From the NCBI RefSeq assembly GCF_040436345.1, contig NC_133227.1, positions 26,470,671 to 26,534,670 on the forward strand: a stretch of DNA of 64,000 nucleotides. The letters are read 5' to 3'. The notes beneath the pieces were generated by a model. That model did not search any database. It was given only the letters and a program-made list of their open reading frames with translations, and was not told the origin of the DNA. The position numbers were made by a program, and so were the translations under genes. Positions 54,667 through 64,000 of this stretch are shown piece by piece. Numbering within the stretch: the first letter of the stretch is position 1; each line of letters starts with the position of its first letter. Origin of the DNA: Pagrus major (taxonomy: Eukaryota > Chordata > Actinopteri > Spariformes > Sparidae).

Positions 54667-57600
54667 ACACATACTGTCACGGTCACAATGTGCTCTATTT
54701 CACAGTATTGGCGGATTTGTGTTTTCCTTATTATGTGAGTGTGATGTAATTTAATTGCCATCGTGATGCAATTTCTAATGACGGCGCAGAGATGATATTC
54801 GGCTTGCGGTGAGATAACGCGGTGCCGAGATCCTCAAAAACAAAAAAAAAAGAAGAAGAACAAGCCTATATGAAAATCACACACACGCACTAACAGGAAA
54901 ACACACACAGGGCTGCTGATTGAAGCGGTGGGTGGGATATTGGCTTCAGTGTCTGGTTAATTGCCATTAGGGCTGTGTATTAATGAGGTTGTAAAGGACC
55001 ACAGTGGACTAAGTGCTTAACAAGATGCTATTTATACTGTCATTACTTATTAAACCTCTTAATAGATCATCATCACTCTGCTTCAATTAAAGGCCTGACT
55101 CAGTGTGGTAGTATTGCGGCCACAGGCGTCGGAAAAAGTCACCGCGCAGGTTGTTTTCTACGTTTGACTCCTTTCTTTTTTAGTGCTTTAGTGTTTAAAT
55201 CGCCTCCATCACATGCTCATTTACAAACTTGCTGAGTAACTGATTCCCTGTTGGCCCGTAACGGCTCGTGTTGCACTGTTTTTATTGTACTGGTGTTGTG
55301 AAACCATCTCATGTCTCCGGCGGGACGATTGGAGTGGATTTAAATGTGAGGCTGCGGACGTGACGTCTGACCGACAGTCAAAGACCTTTTCTGTAGCATT
55401 CACACTCATGAATGAATGAATGAACGCAGATTAAGTTTGTTGGATCCGTCTGATCTGCCGACAAACACTGACTATTAAAGACAGAATATGTAGGAATTCT
55501 GCATGTTTAAAAACGACAGATTTTGTTGAGTCGTGTACATTACCACAAATATTTCCAACAATGTTCAAAGCCACAGAAATCTGAAAGTTTATTCAAGGTA
55601 ACTGCGTTTTATTCAGTCACCTGTTGCTTTTCTGGAGATAAATAAATCGGCGAATAAGACTTAAATTAACCTGAATAAAACGTTAAACATTACCTCGTCA
55701 CATCAGATAAATATTCATCAGAAGTGGTGGTTGTTTAATGGTGTGTATCAACCACAATCTTCTGTGTGTATTCGGGTCATCTGCCTTAAACAGTTAGATT
55801 ACTTTACTATATATTAACCTGATCGGTGACAAATAAGGGTTTGCATTATGAGCAATTCAAAAATGTTTTAAAAAATTGTTTTAAAAGCTTTCATCAGGTT
55901 TGCTTAAATGTATATTTTGTATTTATGTTGGTTTCATGTAATTTGAAATAGCATTTGAACTATTTTTTTACGAAAGGTAAGACTGATTGCCCCTGAAAAT
56001 GTCAAGCGGTGTAACCACAACAAAAGGAGAAATATTAAACATTTCTTTCCACCTAGAGTGTATGCAAGTGTACTTATGAAAACAGTTGCTTTATTTTAAA
56101 ATTTCACATGAAATTAGATTTTATTAGGATTATTTTAAATTAAAATTGTATGCGTTTTTGTAATATAGAGCAGGACAAATGCTGAAAACACTAACTAATA
56201 TTTGACAAATTATGTATAAACTGTTAAAAAATATGTTAATACATCGCAATAGAGGACTACATCTTATTCCACATGAATTTTCCTGTATATTATAATATTT
56301 TTATGAAAAATACTGGTTATACCAATTGGCACAAACCAGTTACACCACCTGACTGTGTTGCTTCTACAGTCAAAGGCAGGTGAATCCCTCCTGGTCTCAG
56401 GGCAGAAGTCGTGTTTTTCTGTTTTAAGGCAACGTAGTTGGACAAAAGGGAGTCAGCTGTCTCCTCTGGTCTCAGGGCAGAAGTTGTCTGAGGGCAGGTG
56501 AATCTCTCCTGGTCTCAGGGCAGAAGTTGTCTGAGGGCAGGTGAATCTCTCCTGGTCTCAGGGCAGAAGTTGTCTGAGGGCAGGTGAATCTCTCCTGGTC
56601 TCAGGGCAGAAGTTGTCTGAGGGCAGGTGAATCTCTCCTGGTCTCAGGGCAGAAGTTGTCTGAGGGCAGGTGAATCCCTCCTGGTCTCAGGGCAGAAGTT
56701 GTCTGAGGGCAGGTGAATCTCTCCTGGTCTCAGGGCAGAAGTCGTGTTTTTCTGTTTTAAGGCAACATAGTTGGGCAATTCTCATATTATTGGAGTTTTA
56801 AGTCTTTTTAAAGCTGCTGTTCAAGTTCAACATCGTCACTGTTCACCCACTTCATTCTGCTACATTATGAAATTACATATATTGCACTATATATTGCTTA
56901 AAATTGTAAGTGAATGGAATACAAATATATATTAAAGCTAAACATTTAAAAAATATCAAAGCCGTGCAAAATAATAATTTTATCCTAACCTCCCAGAGCT
57001 TTGATAATACAGTTGTGGATAAATCACCACTTCTTCATAAGAAATATAACACTTAACACTTGAAAATAGTTCCACATAGTAAGTTAGCTCATATTACATC
57101 TTTAATCGGCATCATAAACTACTGATATTTGACAAAATCGGCCTCTAACCAAAAGGAATGTAATAAAAGCCAGATGGTGTAACCGGTTACACCATTTGAC
57201 ATTTCAATTTAAATTCAAATTTAACAGGCATTATGATGGACACCTATGTAAGCACATGGCCTTGGTGTGAAGATTTCAAACACATTTTTTAAAATAAATA
57301 CTTATTTTTACAATTATTATGAATGATAAATGTTTTCCTGGGGTCATACCATTTGACATGTGACCCTAAGCACACCTGACCATACCCTAAAAATGTCAAA
57401 TAATCAAGATTTCAAAGAGAGTTACTAACCTCGTCATGCAGCAGTTAGGCTAATCGGGGGTCCTTCTCTGTGATTTCATGTCACATGGTCCTCTTGCACA
57501 AATTAACAAAATGGCTCCTTGAATGTTGGTTACACCACCTTGACGCTTCAGGAAGTTGACTTGACAGACACAATTCCCCAAATGAATTATAATATTCAGA

Positions 57601-58512
57601 ACAATGGTGTTCCATTTATTTTATTCATTATTAAACAACACACATGTAAGATTATGCCAAACTAGTTGACAGGGTGTTTTATTGAGAATTTCACCTTTTT
57701 TGAACAAGTTAAACTCTTTGGTACGAAGTTTTTGTGGTTACACCTCATTGACATTTTTGCCATTGACCCATTAAGCTGACGTTAGCGAGCAACAGCACAC
57801 AACAATCCAACTCTCACCAGAAGCGTCTGGTTCTCTCTTCTTCTCTCCTCTCTGTAACGTTACATTCATGAAGTAGAGAACATTTCCTCCTCCAGCTCCA
57901 GTCAGCAGTCAGTATTACTGTGTTAACACCCCGGCATTGGAAGTCATCTCTGCGGATCGCTGCTGCAGGAGTGAAGATAAATCAACTTCTTAATCCCAGA
58001 AGTTAAAAAAGTAAATCTCTCTCCTCCTGTCGGTTAACACCTCCTGATCAGAGCAGAGTCTGATATGAGTCGGGGTGTTTAGTCGATTCTCTAGCCTCTC
58101 CGCCTGGCCCTCAACACAACACTTGTCTTTTGTTTTGTTTTGATAGAGAGCCCCCTAGTGTCAGAAGTTACATATTATACGCTTAAATAAGCTTAAATGA
58201 GATGGAAACAGAATTGTATAAAGGCTATCTGACCAGCCGGACGCTGGTCATGCTGAAAACTGGCCGATTGCGGTTCCTGGACGTTCGATCGGTGCGTCTC
58301 TAATTTGAAATGCAACTGTGTGACAAGCTTGAGAAAAGTCAGAAAAGACTAATTTGTCTACCAGAAACATGGTAAGATGTTTGTTAAACTGAATTAAACT
58401 GATCTTGTTTTGTGTTTTTGCTGCAGGTCAGGTGACGTCGTGGTCCAGGTCATCCAAGAATACTGGCACCAGCAGCACATGGGTCCGCCACCAGCACAAG
58501 AAACCATCAGAG
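50629..58512 (+). CDS. jade2: Jade family PHD finger 2, N-terminal coding exons (partial)
   Basis: JADE2 is a nuclear scaffold and E3-like PHD-finger protein of the HBO1 (KAT7)-ING4/5-MEAF6 histone acetyltransferase complex. Two in-phase exons give 50 residues starting MESEKKRRKYSTSSNDSDTT. After a variable Ser/Thr-rich stretch they end in HQHKKPSE. Human JADE2 from memory starts MEEKRRKYSISSDNSDTTDS and reaches EKKPSE before VFRTDLITAMK, so both ends and the exon boundary fit. JADE1 and JADE3 start differently, which gives the paralogue. The EPL-like and PHD regions lie beyond the window. The start ATG directly follows the splice acceptor. Intron 2 is 7.7 kb. The gene lies downstream of and divergent from cdkn2aipnl, as in human 5q31. 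CDS is 3'-partial. Confidence 0.9.
51301..51474. repeat. 29-bp minisatellite, six units
   Basis: Six consecutive units of TAATACTGTTGTTAGCCTGA-TGGAGAAGC. Units 2 and 3 carry GTTG instead of GATG, and unit 1 has TAACAC. Nearly identical units indicate recent expansion. Confidence 0.95.
53770..53885 (+). repeat. Dispersed fish repeat fragment (TTTAGCAGACGCTTTT type)
   Basis: Contains CATTTAGCAGACGCTTTTGT, CATTCATACGCTGATGGCGG and AGCAGTTTTGGGGTTCAGT, a block order I know from repeats spread through teleost genomes. It is truncated at both ends. Confidence 0.6.
54438..54662. repeat. (TG)n and (CA)n tracts
   Basis: TG tract 54447-54475 and CA tract 54633-54660, inverted relative to each other about 160 bp apart. 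Confidence 0.9.
55997..57757. mobile_element. 1.76-kb inverted-repeat element with GGTGTAACC motifs
   Basis: The left end AAAATGTCAA-GC-GGTGTAACCACAA (55997-56020) and the right end TTGTGGTTACACC-TCA-TTGACATTTT (57732-57757) are inverted repeats that differ only at a 2-3-bp spacer. Internal copies of the same motif are AGTTACACCACCTGAC (56338-56353), the 18-bp perfect palindrome GGTGTAACCGGTTACACC (57176-57193) followed by ATTTGACA, and GGTTACACCACCTTGAC (57528-57544). A 43-bp minisatellite lies inside. The element is AT-rich with no open frame of useful length, so it is non-autonomous. I cannot name the superfamily, and no clear target-site duplication was found. Confidence 0.6.
56377..56777. 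repeat. 43-bp minisatellite with duplicated flanks
   Basis: Units start at 56495, 56538, 56581, 56624, 56667 and 56710: CAGGTGAATCTCTCCTGGTC, then TCAGGGCAGAAGTTGTCTGA, then GGG. The first (56377-56494) and last copies both run into the same extra block, GTCGTGTTTTTCTGTTTTAA then GGCAAC-TAGTTGG-CAA, so the array is bracketed by a direct duplication. Confidence 0.93.
58427..58512 (+). CDS. jade2: jade2 second coding exon
   Basis: 86 nt. Acceptor GCTGCAG|GTCAG and donor AGAG|GTGAGT. Completes Ser, then QVTSWSRSSKNTGTSSTWV and RHQHKKPSE. KKPSE is the conserved end of this exon, before the VFRTDLITAMK block of JADE proteins, which must lie beyond 64,000. Confidence 0.88.
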
Positions 58513-61500
58513 GTGAGTCAGTGTGGCAGTTTGCTTCAGTCAACCGGGCATGTACAGTACACACAACAATGTGTGTAATGAAACACAGTCTCTGTTTGGC
58601 CATTACAAGCTTACAGTCTTGCTTCAGTTCACTGCCGTCTGTTATTTGTTGTGGCTTTGCTGAATTGTCATAAATGGTCAGATTCCAGCATTGTGTCTCG
58701 GTTGTTGAGGGTTTCTGAACAACTGGCATGATGTGCAGCTTTTTATGATTCAGTGACTAATCTAAACCAGATTAGCCAACCATAACGCAGGGCTGTGTAT
58801 GGTTTTTTGGACGAGCTCAGATTGCAGAGTTTTGCTACTGGGTCGTTTCCTGTGCAGAGCTGATTGATGTTGTGCAACAGCCTACAAAACCCCGTGCACC
58901 ACAACACACGGAGGAAAAAAAAAGCAATATCATTGTTCTGTCAAAGCATATGTGTTCAAGAGTGTTGTGAGGATCCTCTGCTGGGGACAAAAAGAGACAA
59001 GATTAAGGTATTCACCAGGCATGAGAGCATTTGTGGCCTCGCACCAGCGTCATTCCCTAGATTTAAGATGGTGAAAGCCCTCTTCCAGCCACTGCAGCGA
59101 TATATCCGCTCTTAACTGGAGCAAAACACTTCTGTCCAAAGTAAATACAGCCATCTCCGTCACCACAGCTAAATCAACCAGGCGCATGGATGGCACACAG
59201 ATCGGTTGGCTAAAATACCAGGTTGGGAACATCCATATGGTCATGATGAACAACCCCAAAGGGCTCTGAAATGACCACCCTGGGGAAGAAACTGGCATAA
59301 ACCAGTTGGAAAATGGTGCACTGAACCAGTTGTGGCGATGCTTTGCCCGCCACAATCACACATTCCTCCCACTCCGTCAGTTGAAGTGGGTTCAAATCTG
59401 TTTAAGGAGAACTCGTCTCTTTGCTGCTTGAAGAGTTTTCGCTCCAAAAATAACCTCAATGCCATTTGGAACGAATTACATCTTCTCATTTATTTTTTTT
59501 TTCTGAATAAAGAACGGGAGGTAACAGCCTCTGATGGCACTTGAAAAATTCTGAAAATGTTTCAATGAAGCACTTGAATCAAAAAGTCTTTTATGCAAAA
59601 TGAATTAATACCATTTTAGAGGGTAATTTGGTCTCAGCCTCTGTCATGATTCCTCCCCATCCTTCTCCTGAAAACCATCTGAAGTTTAAGAGCACAAATG
59701 TTTCTCTTCTTGTAACTTTTTTGAAAGGAGAATGAACAGAGCAAAATGGCATGCGTGCCCCCGAACCGCCCCGGAGTACAAGTCATCAGCAGAGCATCTG
59801 TCATGGCTGTGCATTTGAAGCTTCCTCCCCCTCAGCTCCAACCCGTTTAACCACAGGCTGTTGGAAGGTCCTGTCAGCAATCAGTCTCTCAGTAATTACT
59901 ACTGTAGCTCTCTGCTCTGACCCGGGCTTCAGCTGAAGAGCCAAGGGCCACGTTCCCTTTCATAACGCTGCCTCCTCGCCTCGCCTTGCTCCGGGGGGCA
60001 CCCTGCTCTTTTTTTTTTGTGAAAGGGGGATGTTTTTCAGTAATCTTCCTGCTTTTATCGATCGCAGTGAGTGACAGGAAAGGTTGAACAAGGGAAAAGT
60101 GAAGGGGTGACATCTGACAGGTTCAGTGCAAAGTTTTTGTCAAGCGAAGAATGTTTCAAGTGCATCTGAACTGTCAGGAAAGTTCAACTTGTCAGACATG
60201 AAAAGTGTGCTGCCGTTTTTCTGAGATATCGACAGTTTTTGGTTCCTAGTTTTTAGCTACTTGCTCTTTTGTTGATTCTGTCGTCCGTATTATTCAGTTT
60301 TTTGCCCTTTAGCCCCTGAAGGGGGGATGACATTTCATTTTAAATGGTGTCTTTGTGTTTGGATGAATGATGATAAATTCAAACATTACTGCTCGGAGGG
60401 TTTGGCTCTTAGCTATTAGCTTTTTGAGAGTGCAAGCTGATGATGTAATTTAGTTAATTTTGTCATTTCTGTAGAAAAAAAAATGACATTTTCAGTCGTC
60501 CCATAGTCAGGAAGTTCATCTGCACTACATTTATCATACGACATATACATGATCTGTCTTGTAAATTAAGTGATTGGACTTGTTTTCACTTTTTTCATAG
60601 TACGTCGGCTTAAATACGCTGCGAACAAAGAGCTATGTTGGTTTGAATGTGCAGCAACATGAGGACAGACTGTGCACCCTTTGCTATTTTCATACAACAC
60701 ATACCCTTGAGACTACAAACACATGCAAAAGACAGGGAAGTCTTGGGAAGAGGCAGTTGGATATTACAGTCGTTGAGTGTGACAGGTGTTTTCTGCCTCT
60801 AGATATGGAGGGTAAAATGTCACATGACCTGCCTCGTTTAAAGCTAGTTTGTTTGTTAACTGGGTTTTGTGACAAAGTAATTGTCCTTCATTGATCACGG
60901 GACTGAATCCCTCAAAAACTGGTTGCACGTCAGCACTTCAACCAGAGGTGTCTGTAATTGCTGCCGGTGTCCTGAGGCGACAGCAACAACTTGTAGTGGG
61001 ATTAACAGGTCAAAGGTCATGGCCCCTTTTACTAACAGTACTTAAGCTGCAGCACACCTTTGAGGTCATGTTGCTCATTTTCACTTGTTAGGAAGTGCTG
61101 GAACTTCAAATCCTGTGATAAAGATCTTGATGTGCATTTGTTTTGGACGTGAATACAATTTTTAAAACTATTTTTCTTTTATGAACACAGCTTGTTTGCA
61201 GGATGCACAGCTGTTGGGGTAATGTGTCTTTTTGTGTCTATGTAAAGCTAATAACTGTAATATAAGCTGGTGTAGCTGCAGCTGACAGCTCTGGTCGCTT
61301 GATAATAGTAATTTTGTTGAGAAATCTGAAGTTATCAACATTCCTTCAAAATGTTATGATTGTGCAGAGAATCCCACCGGGTGGCAGCCGTTAAGGATAA
61401 CTAAACAGCTGATGGTTTTGCTTATTTATGTCATAAAATTATTAAATTGAGACAGTTTGAAAAACTCCTTTGAGCTCATCTAACTTCTCCTCAGCTTTGC

Positions 61501-64000
61501 AGAGAGCGTTGTCACTTCACTCCGCTCACCTGCCAAGTATCTGAAATCTTTTGGTTTGTCCAACCAACCTTTTTTTAAAAAATGTCTTTAAAGACAATGA
61601 GCAGCAGCCGTGACACAAACAGAAAACAGACACTCTGGAAAAGGGCTAACCGCAGCAGCTGAGAGCGGAGCGGTGGAGTGAGCTTGATGCAGACTCTTGT
61701 CCCTTTTGACCTGACTCATTAAAAAGATGTAGTGACTTTCGGTTTATCCAAGCTGCAGATACATCAGGCTCATAAAGATGAGGGAAAAAACACCAAATGT
61801 CACATTAACATATGGCATGTGGCGGGAATGTCTGTTAGCAGATGATGCTTATCAGTCCTATGACATAAATGCATCTGGTTTTTCATGTCGCTGACGGACT
61901 CGGTTGCCGTAACCTCACCCACACACCTTCACCGATGCATTGTGTCCATCAACACACTAGTCTTTCCTGCTCTGCACTGAAATAAGCGCTTTTTAAAGTC
62001 AATGCACGGTCAAAGAAAGGGTGATATTTTTAGGCAGTGAAGAATCCTCATCAGTGCATCGCTACTGGGAAGAAAATTGAACAGTGGCTCAAAATGCGGA
62101 CAAGTTTTATGGAACGAGACTCACCCTCGGTTGAAGGGAGGTGTGGCGGATGGTAAACACTGTGGACTTGTAATGACAACCTAGCTCCTTTTTCTAAAAA
62201 TGAGCCGGCTCTATTTGCGCCTTTCGCTCCAGCTTTGACTTTTCTTAGAAGTGTTTTTTCGAAAAAGCTTAACTCGGCTGAAGGAGGACACAGTCAGACG
62301 CTTCCTTTTTTTTTTTTTTGTATATCTCTATCTCAATTTAGATGGAGGGCAGAGATTAAGGATTTTTAAGTCATTGTGACATAAAGTAAACACACAGGCG
62401 GCACAGTGTTTGGTTTTTGTGGTTAACGGCTAAGGGGGCAGAAAACAGTCGCACACGGCGCACTGATTAAAACAAAAACACAAAGCTTGTCCGAAGAAAA
62501 TAAATGCAGTGTAATGTAAAGTAGCTGCAGTGGGACTGAGTCACTGGTCGGAGTGAGGACAAGCAGCTCTTGGCCTCGTCTCTTCTGACAAAACCAGAGC
62601 TCCCCTTCTTCAGAGAAATCCCCCCCGCGCTCCCCTGAGGGATTGTGTGACACTTGTCAAAACACTGCAGCATGGGCAGAGGACACACACACACACACAC
62701 ACATTTGTTAGAGGGTGCTTGACACACACCGAAACAGAAACACTTTGCACTCTTGGGGCTTTCTACCAGGCTTGTGGTATTGAAATATCGTCCGACGGGG
62801 GAATCTCTGTATTCAAATCCCTTCGTTTCATTCGTGTTTGCACGTAAGGGATGCGCACTTCTTGTCTTCACAACCACACTTGATAATAGGCTGCTACATC
62901 TGATCAAAAGTATTTTTTTAATGAGCCTTAGGATTGAATATTAAGCGAGAGGACTGTCAGAGGTGATGCAATGTGGGGCACAGCTGAGCCAAATGATCTT
63001 TGTGGTTTTTACCAGATCTCAGTGTTTCTGGGGAGTGCCTTTAAACTGGGTTAATATTGTACGGATCTGCTGTAATCTTCTGACATATATTACAGGCTCA
63101 GCACGGTTTCTTTTAAAAAAATTATTCAGCTCACAATTTACAGCTTGGAAATTTAGCTCATACTCAGTGTAACAGTTTGTAAAGTGAGTACGAACAAGAG
63201 CTCATCGTGAAAAGGAAAAGGATCAGCACTCAGTCATGTCCATTTAGTTTTTAGGCAGTTTGTATCTATATTTTAGTACTTAGACTTGCATAACATTGTG
63301 AGTTCACTTTGCTTGTTGAAAATACTCTATGATATCATCCAGGCTGACATCATATTGGCTACTAGTTACTAGTTTTCAGGCCTGTTGTTGTCCTGGACAT
63401 TTCTGTCGTTCGGTCAAAGGACGATGACTTAATGAAGGTCTGATTTTCATAAGAGAAGAGAGTTTTTCTGATGGGAAACAGGCGAAGCTGAATGTTATCT
63501 AACTGTTACAGTTTGAGGTTTCGCAGCCTAGAAATGGTTCTCGAACAACAAGTGATATCAGGAGAGCGAGCTACTCCTCACGCACTGTAGGAGGAAGGAA
63601 GTGGTATCGATGGAGGTTGCCAAAAACAAAATGACATAGCAGGTGTGAAACTCTCTCTTTGTAGCATCATTGTTACTTGTGCATAAATAAGGTTGTGCTA
63701 ACTGCATGTGTGTGTGTGTGAAGGTGCAAGTCAAGTGCACATACATTTATATAATGCAACTACTGTATATCCATAACAGTCTGTCAGTGTGCAGCAGAAG
63801 TGTTGTGTTGGTGCTCAGTGGGATGTTCATGCAGCTTTGGCTGAAGCTAAACTTGATGATAACTAAGTGGAACTAGATTTTATTAGCAATGTGTTCAGAG
63901 TCAAAGCGAGAATACATGAAACTAAATGCTCATTTACAAAAATAACTGCATGTTTCCTCTGCATAGTTATTTATTCTCGGTATCAGAACTCCCCTTTGAG
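58513..64000 (+). other. jade2: jade2 intron 3 (5' part)
   Basis: 5.5 kb with no further recognisable jade2 exon. It contains a T-rich run (62307-62320), short CA (62683-62701) and TG (63707-63720) tracts and unique-looking sequence of moderate GC at 58.95-59.45 and 59.74-59.94 kb. No RNA gene or other protein gene was seen. Confidence 0.75.

Larger units (their letters stand above)
50693..58426 (+). other. jade2: jade2 intron 2 (7.7 kb)
   Basis: From donor GTAAGT to acceptor TTTTTGCTGCAG. It holds a 29-bp minisatellite (51.3 kb), microsatellites near 54.4 and 54.65 kb, a teleost repeat fragment (53.77-53.88 kb) and a 1.76-kb inverted-repeat element (55.997-57.757 kb). A CCCCCTAGTGTCAGAAGTTA stretch at 58,151-58,170 resembles another dispersed fish repeat. 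No other gene seen. Confidence 0.8.

Noticed and set aside
1..64000. Endogenous retrovirus, LTR pair or intact transposase gene
   Set aside because: No LTR-like TG...CA direct repeats, polymerase or integrase motifs, or long transposase frames were recognised. All mobile elements seen look non-autonomous.

Overview
The window is nuclear DNA of a ray-finned fish, most likely a spiny-rayed teleost. It carries spliced vertebrate genes with GT-AG introns, long (TG)n/(CA)n microsatellites and several short dispersed repeats that I recognise from teleost genomes. No bacterial, phage or organelle signature was seen, and no intact virus or retrovirus-like gene. Most open reading frames longer than 60 codons are chance frames in introns or low-complexity DNA. 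Many of them begin at GTG or another non-ATG codon.

Three protein genes and one tRNA gene are supported. (1) ube2b (+), the RAD6-type E2 ubiquitin-conjugating enzyme: exons 2-6 lie at 2913-8252 and exon 1 is upstream of the window. (2) cdkn2aipnl (-), a small XRN2-binding-domain (CARF-like) protein: three coding exons at 13131-11206, tail-to-tail with ube2b. (3) jade2 (+), a PHD-finger scaffold subunit of HBO1 histone acetyltransferase complexes: a putative non-coding first exon ends at 24831, the first coding exons are at 50629-50692 and 58427-58512, and the window ends inside the next intron. (4) A tRNA-Ser(GCT) gene at 16398-16479. The gene order and strands match my recollection of the human 5q31.1 block UBE2B(+), CDKN2AIPNL(-), JADE2(+), which also supports naming the E2 gene ube2b.

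Layout: 1-2912, tail of ube2b intron 1 with hAT-like repeats; 2913-8252, ube2b; 8253 to about 10.2 kb, its probable 3' UTR; about 10.85-13.13 kb, cdkn2aipnl; 13.3-23.7 kb, intergenic DNA with the tRNA, a tRNA-derived SINE and a 1.09-kb inverted-repeat element; 23.8-24.83 kb, GC-rich jade2 promoter and 5' UTR; 24.83-50.63 kb, jade2 intron 1, dense in simple repeats at its start, with a higher-order minisatellite at 43.8-44.4 kb; 50.69-58.43 kb, jade2 intron 2, with a 29-bp minisatellite and a 1.76-kb element whose ends carry GGTGTAACC motifs; 58.5-64.0 kb, jade2 intron 3.

The items most worth a second look are four. The 55,997-57,757 element has terminal and internal copies of one motif and an internal minisatellite. 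The putative jade2 leader has an overlapping upstream ORF that stays open through both coding exons in another frame. The tRNA is flanked by three diverged copies of a roughly 70-80-bp repeat. A 241-bp MITE has terminal inverted repeats and a perfect 10-bp direct repeat at its edges. I found no clearly new multi-gene system; this is a conventional vertebrate locus with interesting repeat biology. Family assignments of repeats rest on pattern memory and were not searched against a database.
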